Source: Marinoscillum luteum
Lineage (GTDB): Bacteria; Bacteroidota; Bacteroidia; Cytophagales; Cyclobacteriaceae
Length of the DNA stretch: 64,000 nt
Reading direction: 5' to 3'
Assembly: GCF_044005705.1 (NCBI RefSeq)
Contig: NZ_JBIPKE010000008.1
Location: 1 to 64,000 of the forward strand
A program made the translations under genes and the position numbers. Under the pieces are notes generated by a model. That model made no database searches. It saw only the letters and a program-made list of their open reading frames with translations, and had not been told where the DNA came from. This document shows positions 43,086 to 53,366 of the stretch, piece by piece; the first letter of the stretch is position 1, and every line of letters starts with the position of its first letter.

Positions 43086-43105
43086 AATACGCTCTTGAGC
43101 GTATT
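43086..43105. promoter_or_regulatory. 20-bp palindrome upstream of giant gene
   Basis: AATACGCTC-TT-GAGCGTATT, perfect 9-bp arms. The 2-base centre is too tight for an RNA hairpin loop, which favours a protein site. Size equals the 20-bp boxes bound by LuxR-type dimers. Confidence 0.5.
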
Positions 43106-43107
43106 GA

Positions 43108-43136
43108 TTCAAAGGTTCTATAGGGTCACCTTTGAA
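43108..43136. promoter_or_regulatory. Second inverted repeat upstream of giant gene
   Basis: TTCAAAGGT / ACCTTTGAA, perfect 9-bp arms around an 11-base centre, only two bases after the first palindrome. No T-run follows, so a terminator is unlikely. The remaining 136 bases to the giant gene contain a weak TAATTTTA -7-like word at 43201-43208 and no other structure. Confidence 0.45.
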
Positions 43137-43272
43137 AGAGCCTTAGATGACCTTATGTATTTACCGATTTATAGGTATTGATCTGGTTATGAGGCTGTTG
43201 TAATTTTATTAACATGTTGAGGATGAATATGTGATTTACTCCGACCAACTGTGTGCCTAAACCAACCGCCTT

Positions 43273-46200
43273 ATGAAACTGCTAATTTATATTCTTCGAA
43301 TGGCCTTTATCTCCATTGCGCTTCTGTCTATTAGAGAGGCGAAATCACAAGCCATCTTTACTCCTTATGCGCCTGTATCGTCCATAGATAGCGTACAATT
43401 GGGGTCGGTTGCTTTCGCGGACATAGACGCTGATAGCGATCAGGACCTGTTAATCACTGGTAGCAATAATGCCGGCGATAGGGTAGCTAAGCTGTATGCA
43501 AACAACGGGAATGGTTTTTTCACGGAACAGACTGGATTACCTTTTGAAGGTGTACATATCAGCAGTCTGGCCCTTGTGGATTTTGATGGAGATAATTTTC
43601 CGGACGCTCTGATTTCAGGCGAGAATATCTCCGATGTACCAGTGACCAAGCTATACACCAATGACGGAAGTGGCTTTTTTACCGAGATGACAGGCACCTC
43701 GTTTGATGGTGTTTTCAGTGGATCTATTTCTGTGGGTGACATTGATGGGGATGATGATGTGGATGTTCTTATCACCGGATCAAACGCATCGAGTCAGCGT
43801 GTTGCAAAGTTATATACAAATGATGGTGCGGGAACTTTCAGCCTGATGGGAGGTACTCCGTTTGAGGGAGTTGCCGGTGGTGATTCTCGTTTTGCTGATG
43901 TAGATGGGGATGATGATTTGGATATTTTCATTATCGGTGACAATACAGGAGGAACTGCTATTGCCAAACTTTACACCAACAATGGAGCTGGAGCTTACAC
44001 TGAGGTTACGGGCACAGTCTTTGACGGAGTGACTGATGGTTCTTTGGACTTTGCTGATATAGACGGGGATAATGATCAGGATCTATTGGTAATAGGGATG
44101 AATAATTCCAGTCAAAGAGCAACTAATGTTTATCTCAACGATGGGGCGGGCGTTTTTAGTCTGGGTAGTCATTCCTTTGAGGATTTTAGAAGCGGATCAG
44201 TAAAGTTCCTGGATTTTGAGGAAGATGGTGACTTTGATGTCGTGATTACCGGGAATTCAAGTTCCAATTTCAGAAACACTAAATTTTATGCTAATGATGG
44301 TTCCGGGACCTTCTCCGAAATTACTGAACTCAGTTTTGAAAAAGTTTCAAACGGGAGCATCGGTTTTTCGGATATTGACAATGATGGAGATCAGGACTTA
44401 TTGGTAACAGGAATTAATGAGGATAACAAATCTTCCACTTCTCTGTATTCGAATACCACCTTTGCTCCGGCCCTTACAGGTTTCGTCACTACATGGCAGA
44501 CAGATAACCCTGGGACCACCGCCAGTAATCAGATCATGATACCCGTTGGTGTAGGCACATACAGTTATGATATCTATTGGGAGGAAGTCGGAAATGAGGC
44601 GAACAATGGCACAGAACCTTCTGGCCAAACAGGTGATTACGTGATTACATTCCCCACTCCCGGTACCTATAGGGTTGAGATATCTGGCTTGTTTCCATGG
44701 ATTTATTTTGGGAATAGTGATGATAAAGATAAAATACTAACCATCGAACAATGGGGGAATGTGGAGTGGACGAACATGACAGATGCCTTCTTTGGTTGCA
44801 GTAACCTCACTTACAATGCGTTGGATAACCCCGATCTATCGGGAGTATCCAACTTGAGTGGGATTTTCAGAGATTGTAGTTCCTTCAATGGGTCAATTGG
44901 GGATTGGGATGTAAGTACAATCACCAATTTTTCAAATGCATTTTCCGGAGCAAGCATATTCAATCAGGATATTAGCGGATGGGATGTGAGCAATGGAGCA
45001 AGCTTTAGCGCCATATTCAATGCGGCAACGCTCTTCAATCAGGATATTAGTTCCTGGGTTATCACGGGATCAAATCTTGCCAATATGTTCAAGGAGGCCT
45101 CTTCTTTCAATCAGAATATTAGTACATGGGATGTGAGTACCGCCACCAACATGCTGAACATGTTCAGGCTAGCCACTTCATTCAATCAGGACATTGGCAG
45201 TTGGGATGTGAGTGGTGTGATCAATATGCAAAGTATGTTTAACGGAGCTTCTGGCTTCGATCAGGATCTTGGGGCATGGAATGTTTCTTCAGTTTCAGAT
45301 ATGACAAGCATGTTGGTCGGTTCGGGATTAAGCGTTGATAATTACGATCTCACATTGATGGGCTGGTCAGGGCAGGTTCTTCAAATGGGCGTGACGCTCG
45401 GGGCAACAGGTCTTGAGTATTGTAATAGCACCGATGCACGGGCAGACATGATTTCTTCTTATGGATGGACAATCACAGGAGATGTTCAAAATTGTCCCGT
45501 ATCCCCGACCAGCCCGGGTGATTCTCTGGCGTTGGTGGCTCTGTATAACAATACAGACGGCCCCAACTGGAGCAATAATAGCAACTGGCTCTCTGGTTAT
45601 GTAGAAACCTGGCATGGAGTGATTGTCAGTGAAGGCAGAGTAATTGATGTAATCCTCAATGATAACGCACTTTCAGGGGTAATTCCCTCGGAAATTGGTG
45701 ATCTCACGGCACTGGAATCACTTCAACTTTATAATAATTCGCTTTCAGGTAGTATCCCTGCAGAAATTGGCAACCTGTCTTCTCTCACCATACTAAGTTT
45801 ACAAAACAATGCTTTATCGGGGGAAATACCTGTGGCTATTGGAGGAATTGGTTCTCTAATGGAATTGAAGCTTTTTGTTAATCAATTATCCGGAAGTATC
45901 CCTCCTGAGCTGGGAGGATTGTCCAACCTCTCTTTTTTGGGTTTGAGCAGTAATCAGTTTTCGGGAAATATTCCGGTAGAGCTGGCTGACCTTTCAGGTT
46001 TGGACATTTTGTATCTTCAGAATAACAACCTGTCAGGTACCATACCTCCGGAACTTGGCAACCTCAGCAACCTGACTACCCTCCTGTTAAATGGTAATTT
46101 GCTCACAGGCCCCATTCCCCCTGAATTAGGAAATCTCTCCAATCTCAATTATTTGTATTTGTATGAGAATGCACTTACAGGATCTATCCCCACGGAGCTC

Positions 46201-49200
46201 GGCAATCTCATAGGCTTACAGGATCTGCGCCTCCAAGATAATCAACTGACCGGGACGGTTCCTGCGCAGATAACCAATATCTCAGGCCCTCTGTACTTAC
46301 TGATATATTCTAACGATTTGAGTGATCTTCCGGATTTGTCGGGTATGAATTCCACCACTTTTTCGATCTCAGACAACTTCTTCACCTTCGAAGACCTGGA
46401 GTCTAATGAGTCGGTCATTACTTCAAATACAGGACAAAAAGCATTTGGCAGCCAGCAGGTGTTACATACGGAAATAGGCGCAGATACATTACTCAATCCA
46501 CCTCTGCCGGGAGTGGGAGCTAATGATGCCTACTACTGGGAAAGGAATGGGGAGGTACTCTCAGGAGCAACAGAGTCTACCCTCACTTTGACCAATCTGC
46601 AGTCATCAGATGCTGGTGAGTACATTTTGTATGTGACCAATACGTCATTCCCTGGCCTCACACTCTACAGTCAGCCAATGAATCTTTCCGTTGGCCCCAC
46701 AGGTGACAATTGTGAGGGCGCCATTGAAGCCCAGCCGGGTACCAATACCACTTCTTCAGCCCCGCGATGGTTTTACTATTCACCTTCTGTCTCCTACGAA
46801 AAAGCACTGATTTCTTCTCTCGGTTCGGGAGAGGATACATACCTGAGGATATACTCGGCCTGTGGTGGAGACCTCCTGGCAGAGCATGATGACATAGACT
46901 ACCCCACGTATCCCGAATCAGAAGCCGAGCTCATTCTTTACGATAATGATACTATCTGGATAGAATGGGTGGATCAATATTCTTCCAATGGATTTGACTG
47001 GACTATCACTACAGAAACGTTTTTAACCACGAATGCGAGTGATTCCCTTGCGCTAGTGGCACTCTACAATTCTACCGATGGCCCGAACTGGTACAACAAT
47101 GACCATTGGTTATCTGGTCCGGTAGAAGCTTGGTATGGGGTGCAAACAGAATCTGGACGAGTTACCGCGCTGCAATTGTCGGGCAATAACCTCGGGGGGA
47201 ATCTACCGGATGAGATTGGTGATTTGACTGCATTACAAAGACTGTATCTAAACAATAATGATATTTCTGGGGCCGTCCCAGAAAGTTTGGGTAACCTTTC
47301 TGATCTGCAAGAACTGGCATTATCCAATGCTTTACCAGAATCAATCGGGGCCTTGACCAACCTAAGGGAGTTCAATTTGGAAAATTCGCAAGTGACCACT
47401 ATACCGGATGGACTGTGGAGTCTCCCAAATCTTTTCGATGTTCGGATCGTTGGAAACTCTGAACTGGCGGTCATTCTCCCAGATACTTTGGGTAGGAATG
47501 GAGTATTGGATCTATTTTGGTTGGATGGCTCATCTATTTCGGGGGAGCTCCCTTTTGGAGGAGATAACACTAGTTTGAGGGAGTTGATAATTCAGGACGC
47601 GAAAATGGAAGATGAGATTCCGTTGGGAATTACCCAGATACCCAATTTGCAGCAATTGAGTTTAGCTAGAAATAAACTTAGCGGATTCATACCAAATGAG
47701 ATTGGCAATCTCACAAACCTCCTTTATTTAGATCTGGGTTCGAATCAGCTATCAGGTTCGATCCCGTTGAGTTTGACTGAGCTGACCAACCTTAGTTATC
47801 TCAGCTTGTATAACAATCAGTTATCTGGCGCAATCCCATCAGAGCTAGGGAGTATGACTTTCCTAACCGGTTTGAGATTTTCAATTAATGCACTTTCTGG
47901 GCCTATCCCTCCTGAATTGGGAAACTTATCCAATCTTACATTTTTGGATCTAGGATCAAATCAGTTAAACGGAACCGTGCCTCCTGAATTGGGCAATCTT
48001 ACAAATTTGAATGTGTTCCGTGTTGGGTTTAACCAACTGGAAGGGGAAGTGCCTCCTGAATTGGCCAATCTGACACAATTGGATGAATTCAGACTTGAAA
48101 ACAATAGGTTTAACTCTTTGCCTGACTTTTCGGGGCTAACTTCTTCTATTTTTTGGGTTTATAGTAACCTACTGACCTTCGAAGATCTGGCTCCAAATGT
48201 CGGAGTTCTGACTGTCTACTCTCCTCAGCAACTGGAAGTGCCGGCGTACGACACGATAGTGGCAGCTGACTCAGAATTGATCATTTACTATCCCATTGCC
48301 GGGGTAGGTAACACCTATCAATGGATTAAAAATGGTGAGCCCATAGAAGGTGCGGTGGCTGATAGTCTGGTTTTGACAAATGTATCTGGTTCAGACAATG
48401 GAATTTACATCCTGGAAGCCAGGAATGAGAGCGTACCGAATCTTACCCTGACTACCGATCCCTTTTATGTGACCATAGAGGGTACCGGAAACGAATTGAC
48501 TGAAGGCCCCGAATGGTCATATGCTTATGCCTTTGGGGAAACGGGGGCCAGAAGTAATACCGCGGGAATGGAAGTAGATGCAGCGGAAAACCTGCTGGTC
48601 TATGGAAGCTCTGAAGGAACCACTGATTTTTTTGGTCAATCAATAGAAGGCACCGGAGCTTTCTTAGCCAAGTTGGATGCCAATTATAACATCCTGTGGC
48701 TTACCCACCTGGCAGGCGCCAGTGCAGGAGCGGGTATTGGTGATAAGTTTGTGCATGATAAGTTATCAGGTGCAAATTATGTCATAGGGCAGCGCGGATT
48801 GGATGAGCTGGTTATTCAGGATTCGGTGATTACCTCTTCCGTTGGATCATATAATTATTTTATTGCCAAGCTCTCCGCTTCGGGCAGTTTTTTGTGGATC
48901 GAGGAGTTTCCCGCACAAATTACCCTGGATGACCTGACCATTCTGCCAGATGGGGTGCTATTATCAGGAATATATCCGGCTGGTTCCCTCGTTGTGAACG
49001 GAGAGACCATGATTAATCAAGGTTCAGAAGATTGCTTTATGATCAAGTATGATGCAGATGGAAACAGGGTGTTTGTGCGTACCGTGGGAGGATCAGATAT
49101 AGAATACCTCTGTATTACTGCTGCGGATCAGGAAGGAAATATCTACCTGGCCTCTGAGGCTACTTCTCAGGGGGTTACCATGGAGGACGGGTCACAGTTT

Positions 49201-52200
49201 CCCATGGCGGATGGTGACGGGAATGTATTGGTGGTGAAATATGACCATAACGGCACACGTATCTGGCAGGATTCTTACTCTGGAAGTTCGACTACAGATT
49301 ATTCCAGCTGGCCTACGTCACTTACGATAGACCCCTTTGGTAACCCCGTGCTCAAAGGCTGGTTTGGGAAGAAGCATGGCTTTGGCACCGATACACTTCA
49401 GAGTCCTTTCAATTACAACAAATTTCTGCTACAGCTTTCTCCTGAGGGCACCGTCAATTGGGCAAAGGGAATAATGGAGCAGCAGTATGGTTTTGGGTAT
49501 AATGAAATGGAAACAGATGCAGAGGGAAACATCTATGTCATCTCCGATCAGCGTGGCGATTTGTACATAGAGAACGCGAAGTATCCGTTGATAGGGAATC
49601 AGGACGTATACATCATGAAGTATACCCAGGATGGAGAGGTGGACTGGATCAAAAATGCTACGACAACCACCGGGTCGTCTTCTTTGGGTGTTTTGGCTGT
49701 GGTGGAGGAAGATAACCTTTATCTGGGAGGATCATTTTCAGACCCAGCCTTTGCGCTGGATGACTATACACTCTCTTCTTCCGGGATTTCTCATGGATAC
49801 ATTGCTTCCATAGGAGCAGCGAGTTTGATACCTGACTCCATTACTTTGGTGGCTATCTATGACGCTACAGGGGGTGCCGACTGGCTCAATAATGACAATT
49901 GGCTTTCGGGATCTGTAGACACGTGGTATGGAGTAGAGGTTCAAAATAACAAGGTGATAGGCCTTGATCTGGCTGGTAATCAACTGAATGGAGTGATACC
50001 TGCCGAAATTGGTCAGTTAGTAAATCTGAAATCTGTAAACGTTGCCAATAACCAGCTGAGCAATGTAGATGATAGCATCACTACTTTACCAAACCTCAAG
50101 GCGCTTGACCTCTCGGGTAATGATTTGGTGAAATTACCAGCTGGTCTGGAGAGCATGTTATTGGATTCATTAGCCGTCAGTCATAACCAGCTGGATTTTG
50201 GAGCGCTTGAGGTACTCAGCGGGGTGCTTTATGAGTGGTCATATGCGCCACAGGATTCTGTAGGAGTGAGGTTGGATACTGTAGTGAGTGTTGGGGAGGA
50301 TCTGATTTTGATTGCCGATGGAGGTGGAACGGCCGACAGTTACACCTGGAAAAAGGATGGCGATATTTTGGTGGATCAGGTCATGGATTCCCTCAAATTA
50401 TTGAATCTGACTATTGGTGATAGGGGAGTGTATACCTATGAGGTCACTAACTCATTGCTTCCGGACCTCACGTTGTATGGCAGGGAGGTTCAGCTGGAGG
50501 TGTCTTCGCTGGAGGATGATTCTTTGGCCTTACTGCAGATATATGATGCCTTGGATGGCGCCAATTGGACGAGATCGAACAATTGGAGATCAGGGGCACC
50601 TATAGCGGATTGGGTGGATGTCACCGTGAAAGACTCCCGTGTCATTGCGGTAGATCTCTCTGAAAATAATTTATCGGGTGATTTCCCTGAAATATCCAGC
50701 GGTCTGGTAGGACTGGATACCCTTGATATCAGCGGCAACCGCGTTATTTCTCTACCCGATCTTTCCGGTCTTGCTTCCCTTCGTGAGTTAGACGCCTCTC
50801 ACAATCGGCTCGGATTTGCTTCGCTAGAACTTAACCAGGGCCTGAGTAGCTTACTTTATACTCCACAGGACAGCATCGGCATACGGGTCGATACACTGGG
50901 ACAGCAGGGCAGTGAGTATCTCCTGACCAGAGAGATTTCAGGATCTGCCAATAGCTACACCTGGTTTAAGGAGTCACTTTCAGATGGTGGAATTACCGAG
51001 CTGGAAAACACTGGTCCCACACTGACGATCAACGTAAATGGCTTTGGTGATGAAGGAGCTTACTATGCAGAGGTGACCAGTTCGATCGTGACAGATATAA
51101 CACTTGTGACTGAGCCAATTATTTTCAAAGTGTCTTCTCTGGAAAGGGATTCTACCGCTCTGGCCAATATGTACGCTAGGATGAATGGAGCTAGCTGGGT
51201 AGGAGAGGCCGCTAATTGGCCCAATGAATCGACAATTCACGACTGGTTTGGAGTGATCATAGAAAATGAACGGGTCACCGGACTAGAACTTCCCGAGAAG
51301 GGATTGACAGGCGCCTTAGGTAGGGATATTCTGGATGTAGCGGGCCTGGTTTCAGTGGATTTGAAGGACAATAGGATTACTGCTTTGCCTGATTTCTCGG
51401 CCCTGAAAAACCTTACTTCCCTGGATGTGACGGGCAATCACCTGGAATTTGATGACCTGGAGAAAAATATGGACGTATCGGGGATCGTATATGATTCCCA
51501 AAGACCCATAGGGAGCTCCGAGCAGGAGATCATTCCGCAGGGGAGTGATTATGAGGTGATGATCTCTGTAGGCGGGACGGCCAATAGTTACGAATGGACA
51601 CTAACCAATCACCTGGGAGCCCATCCGGTGGAGGATGCCACAGGCACATTGCAAGTAAGTGGGATCACCTATGAGACCATGGGTGAATATTACCTGGAAG
51701 TCACCAGTAGCTTGGTGCCGAATCTCACTTTGACGAGCGGAGTGTATCAAATACTGGCCAGTGCTGACCTCACTTTCAACGCACTTGACCTCAATGGGAA
51801 TCCTTTTGTGGAAGGAACCGGTTATGCGCTGCGGGTCAACGCTCCCGGAATTCCCTACGATACTTTGGGGATCGTGAGTGGAGCAGAAGCGGGATTCGTG
51901 TTTGATGATCTGCTCCTGGGCGACTACCTGATCTCTGTGGAGCCGGAAGATCTGGAAGAGTTTCTTCCTACCTATTACCCCGGCACGGATTTGTGGGTGG
52001 AGGCACAGGTATTCAAGTTGAGAAATGACAGCACTGAGGTACTCAATATGGGCCAAATTCCACCGGAGCTGCCTCCATTGCCAGAGGGAGGCGTGGTGAC
52101 AGGAGATGTGGGTACCACCCTGGGAGATGAAGAAGAAGGAGGACGAGTGGAGGCCCGAAGGAAGGTTAAGCGGGCGGGTTGTTCCCTTCGCCGGTTCGTG

Positions 52201-52734
52201 AGGAGCGGTCGAATAGATCAGGATGGCACCTTCGTGTTGATCGCTTATGTGCAGTCCGATGATGAGGGCAGGTTTACCTTTACCGATCTGGAGAGTGGTT
52301 TGTATCGATTCAACGTGGAGTATCCGGGTATACCGATGGATCCGAATTCCTTCGTGGAGTTTGAAATAGGTGCAGATGGGATGGAGAGAAACACCTTTGT
52401 ATTGGAGGCTACAATCACTGAGAATGGGATCGTAGTGAAAAGAACGAATGTTCTCGGTTTTCGCAGAAAATACTTCAAAGACCTGGAAGTATACCCCAAT
52501 CCTGTGGAGGACATGCTGACCATTAACTATCGGAAACTTGTATCGCCGAATGTGGCGGCCAGGCTCATGGATATGAATGGTAACCTGATCGAAGAATTAA
52601 CCCTGAAGAATGGGTCTGAGCACAGCGTTGAGGTTCAAATGAACCGGCTCCCTGCGGGTGTGTATCTCCTCAACTTTGTAGACAAGAGCTCCAATAAAGG
52701 CCATATTGTGTCTTACAGGATTATAAAACAGTAG
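43273..52734 (+). CDS. Giant mosaic surface protein secreted by type IX system
   Basis: 3153 residues. Signal peptide about 1-27 (ends KSQA). In order: seven FG-GAP/VCBS-like repeats of about 55 residues (about 40-390, DIDGD.D.DLLITG); BspA/DUF285-type repeats (about 495-700, FNQDI..WDVS); leucine-rich block 1 (about 751-1045); Ig-like; a PPC-like segment (about 1143-1250); leucine-rich block 2 (about 1257-1620); Ig-like; a long beta-propeller-like part (about 1745-2183); leucine-rich blocks 3, 4 and 5 starting near 2188, 2415 and 2626, each followed by an Ig-like domain; a CNA-B-like domain (about 2830-2930); a basic module (about 2957-3056); and a type A T9SS sorting domain (about 3070-3153, LEVYPNPVEDML). 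Likely an adhesin; ligand unknown. Confidence 0.9.
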   Translation: MKLLIYILRMAFISIALLSIREAKSQAIFTPYAPVSSIDSVQLGSVAFADIDADSDQDLLITGSNNAGDRVAKLYANNGNGFFTEQTGLPFEGVHISSLALVDFDGDNFPDALISGENISDVPVTKLYTNDGSGFFTEMTGTSFDGVFSGSISVGDIDGDDDVDVLITGSNASSQRVAKLYTNDGAGTFSLMGGTPFEGVAGGDSRFADVDGDDDLDIFIIGDNTGGTAIAKLYTNNGAGAYTEVTGTVFDGVTDGSLDFADIDGDNDQDLLVIGMNNSSQRATNVYLNDGAGVFSLGSHSFEDFRSGSVKFLDFEEDGDFDVVITGNSSSNFRNTKFYANDGSGTFSEITELSFEKVSNGSIGFSDIDNDGDQDLLVTGINEDNKSSTSLYSNTTFAPALTGFVTTWQTDNPGTTASNQIMIPVGVGTYSYDIYWEEVGNEANNGTEPSGQTGDYVITFPTPGTYRVEISGLFPWIYFGNSDDKDKILTIEQWGNVEWTNMTDAFFGCSNLTYNALDNPDLSGVSNLSGIFRDCSSFNGSIGDWDVSTITNFSNAFSGASIFNQDISGWDVSNGASFSAIFNAATLFNQDISSWVITGSNLANMFKEASSFNQNISTWDVSTATNMLNMFRLATSFNQDIGSWDVSGVINMQSMFNGASGFDQDLGAWNVSSVSDMTSMLVGSGLSVDNYDLTLMGWSGQVLQMGVTLGATGLEYCNSTDARADMISSYGWTITGDVQNCPVSPTSPGDSLALVALYNNTDGPNWSNNSNWLSGYVETWHGVIVSEGRVIDVILNDNALSGVIPSEIGDLTALESLQLYNNSLSGSIPAEIGNLSSLTILSLQNNALSGEIPVAIGGIGSLMELKLFVNQLSGSIPPELGGLSNLSFLGLSSNQFSGNIPVELADLSGLDILYLQNNNLSGTIPPELGNLSNLTTLLLNGNLLTGPIPPELGNLSNLNYLYLYENALTGSIPTELGNLIGLQDLRLQDNQLTGTVPAQITNISGPLYLLIYSNDLSDLPDLSGMNSTTFSISDNFFTFEDLESNESVITSNTGQKAFGSQQVLHTEIGADTLLNPPLPGVGANDAYYWERNGEVLSGATESTLTLTNLQSSDAGEYILYVTNTSFPGLTLYSQPMNLSVGPTGDNCEGAIEAQPGTNTTSSAPRWFYYSPSVSYEKALISSLGSGEDTYLRIYSACGGDLLAEHDDIDYPTYPESEAELILYDNDTIWIEWVDQYSSNGFDWTITTETFLTTNASDSLALVALYNSTDGPNWYNNDHWLSGPVEAWYGVQTESGRVTALQLSGNNLGGNLPDEIGDLTALQRLYLNNNDISGAVPESLGNLSDLQELALSNALPESIGALTNLREFNLENSQVTTIPDGLWSLPNLFDVRIVGNSELAVILPDTLGRNGVLDLFWLDGSSISGELPFGGDNTSLRELIIQDAKMEDEIPLGITQIPNLQQLSLARNKLSGFIPNEIGNLTNLLYLDLGSNQLSGSIPLSLTELTNLSYLSLYNNQLSGAIPSELGSMTFLTGLRFSINALSGPIPPELGNLSNLTFLDLGSNQLNGTVPPELGNLTNLNVFRVGFNQLEGEVPPELANLTQLDEFRLENNRFNSLPDFSGLTSSIFWVYSNLLTFEDLAPNVGVLTVYSPQQLEVPAYDTIVAADSELIIYYPIAGVGNTYQWIKNGEPIEGAVADSLVLTNVSGSDNGIYILEARNESVPNLTLTTDPFYVTIEGTGNELTEGPEWSYAYAFGETGARSNTAGMEVDAAENLLVYGSSEGTTDFFGQSIEGTGAFLAKLDANYNILWLTHLAGASAGAGIGDKFVHDKLSGANYVIGQRGLDELVIQDSVITSSVGSYNYFIAKLSASGSFLWIEEFPAQITLDDLTILPDGVLLSGIYPAGSLVVNGETMINQGSEDCFMIKYDADGNRVFVRTVGGSDIEYLCITAADQEGNIYLASEATSQGVTMEDGSQFPMADGDGNVLVVKYDHNGTRIWQDSYSGSSTTDYSSWPTSLTIDPFGNPVLKGWFGKKHGFGTDTLQSPFNYNKFLLQLSPEGTVNWAKGIMEQQYGFGYNEMETDAEGNIYVISDQRGDLYIENAKYPLIGNQDVYIMKYTQDGEVDWIKNATTTTGSSSLGVLAVVEEDNLYLGGSFSDPAFALDDYTLSSSGISHGYIASIGAASLIPDSITLVAIYDATGGADWLNNDNWLSGSVDTWYGVEVQNNKVIGLDLAGNQLNGVIPAEIGQLVNLKSVNVANNQLSNVDDSITTLPNLKALDLSGNDLVKLPAGLESMLLDSLAVSHNQLDFGALEVLSGVLYEWSYAPQDSVGVRLDTVVSVGEDLILIADGGGTADSYTWKKDGDILVDQVMDSLKLLNLTIGDRGVYTYEVTNSLLPDLTLYGREVQLEVSSLEDDSLALLQIYDALDGANWTRSNNWRSGAPIADWVDVTVKDSRVIAVDLSENNLSGDFPEISSGLVGLDTLDISGNRVISLPDLSGLASLRELDASHNRLGFASLELNQGLSSLLYTPQDSIGIRVDTLGQQGSEYLLTREISGSANSYTWFKESLSDGGITELENTGPTLTINVNGFGDEGAYYAEVTSSIVTDITLVTEPIIFKVSSLERDSTALANMYARMNGASWVGEAANWPNESTIHDWFGVIIENERVTGLELPEKGLTGALGRDILDVAGLVSVDLKDNRITALPDFSALKNLTSLDVTGNHLEFDDLEKNMDVSGIVYDSQRPIGSSEQEIIPQGSDYEVMISVGGTANSYEWTLTNHLGAHPVEDATGTLQVSGITYETMGEYYLEVTSSLVPNLTLTSGVYQILASADLTFNALDLNGNPFVEGTGYALRVNAPGIPYDTLGIVSGAEAGFVFDDLLLGDYLISVEPEDLEEFLPTYYPGTDLWVEAQVFKLRNDSTEVLNMGQIPPELPPLPEGGVVTGDVGTTLGDEEEGGRVEARRKVKRAGCSLRRFVRSGRIDQDGTFVLIAYVQSDDEGRFTFTDLESGLYRFNVEYPGIPMDPNSFVEFEIGADGMERNTFVLEATITENGIVVKRTNVLGFRRKYFKDLEVYPNPVEDMLTINYRKLVSPNVAARLMDMNGNLIEELTLKNGSEHSVEVQMNRLPAGVYLLNFVDKSSNKGHIVSYRIIKQ

Positions 52735-52791
52735 GTGTAGCTTGTCATCTAGGGCAGCTATTGACGAATTTTCACCGTCGTAGCGCAGCAG

Positions 52792-52817
52792 CCGGCTCCC
52801 AGGGAGTCGGTTTTTTT
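52792..52817 (+). terminator. Terminator after giant gene
   Basis: CCGGCT / AGTCGG stem (one G-T pair) with CCC/GGG next to the loop, followed by seven T, 57 bases after the stop codon. Confidence 0.75.
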
Positions 52818-52964
52818 CTGAAAGTCTTCAGTCACCCTAGTGGAGCAGTAACAAACACAGGCACTCTCTTTCTAAGAGAAAAATTTTTTCTACGTGCTCT
52901 GAGGCAACAACCGTTGGTGCTTTGCGTCTGCTATCAGTTTTATTTTCGGGGTACCTGATGGTCC

Positions 52965-53146
52965 ACCAAAAAAAGACGACCTTTTAACTTGGAGACGCCG
53001 ATATCTTTAACCTGTCCAACCAAAAAAAGACGGCCATGTTTCCCAAAAAGACGGCCATCTTTTCTCAAAAGATGGTTATGTTTTCCAAAAACATGGCCGT
53101 GAAATAAAAAAAGGTGGCTATGATTTATCTAATCGATGGTTATGAC
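52965..53146. repeat. Degenerate 21-22 bp tandem repeat
   Basis: About six units of consensus CCAAAAAGACGGCCATGTTTT run from 53019 to 53146, plus an isolated unit at 52965-52984. Identity falls steadily along the array. Read in frame the units give KDGHVSQ, KDGHLFS, KDGYVFQ, KHGREIK, KGGYDLS, but a stop lies just before and no start codon exists. The array is direct repeats without spacers, so not CRISPR. The rest of the gene-free stretch (52818-52964 and 53147-53366) shows no gene that can be supported. Confidence 0.75.
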
Positions 53147-53366
53147 TTCACAGAACTCGACGATCAGGGCGCTCAGGGTCAGCTCGGAGGCCTTTGCTAA
53201 GGTTGTTCTTAGCCAGGAATAACTTGAGTATGAATCAGAAAGGACGGGCCATCTTGACACACTTAATGTAACGCTCTCTTTTTTTCTCATCGGGGAGCCT
53301 TCAGCTAAACCGGACAGGGCCACTGGGGCTGATTCTCAAATTCATGAATGTTTTTTATTACCTGGA

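Noticed and set aside
44760..45360. Repeat array suggestive of CRISPR or tandem DNA repeats
   Set aside because: The repetition is at protein level (FNQDI..WDVS) inside an open reading frame.
52965..53146. CRISPR array
   Set aside because: Units follow each other directly without unique spacers, and no cas genes are present.
53129..53323. 64-codon minus-strand ORF after the tandem repeat
   Set aside because: Low complexity, no start signals, no recognisable family; could at most be a gene remnant.
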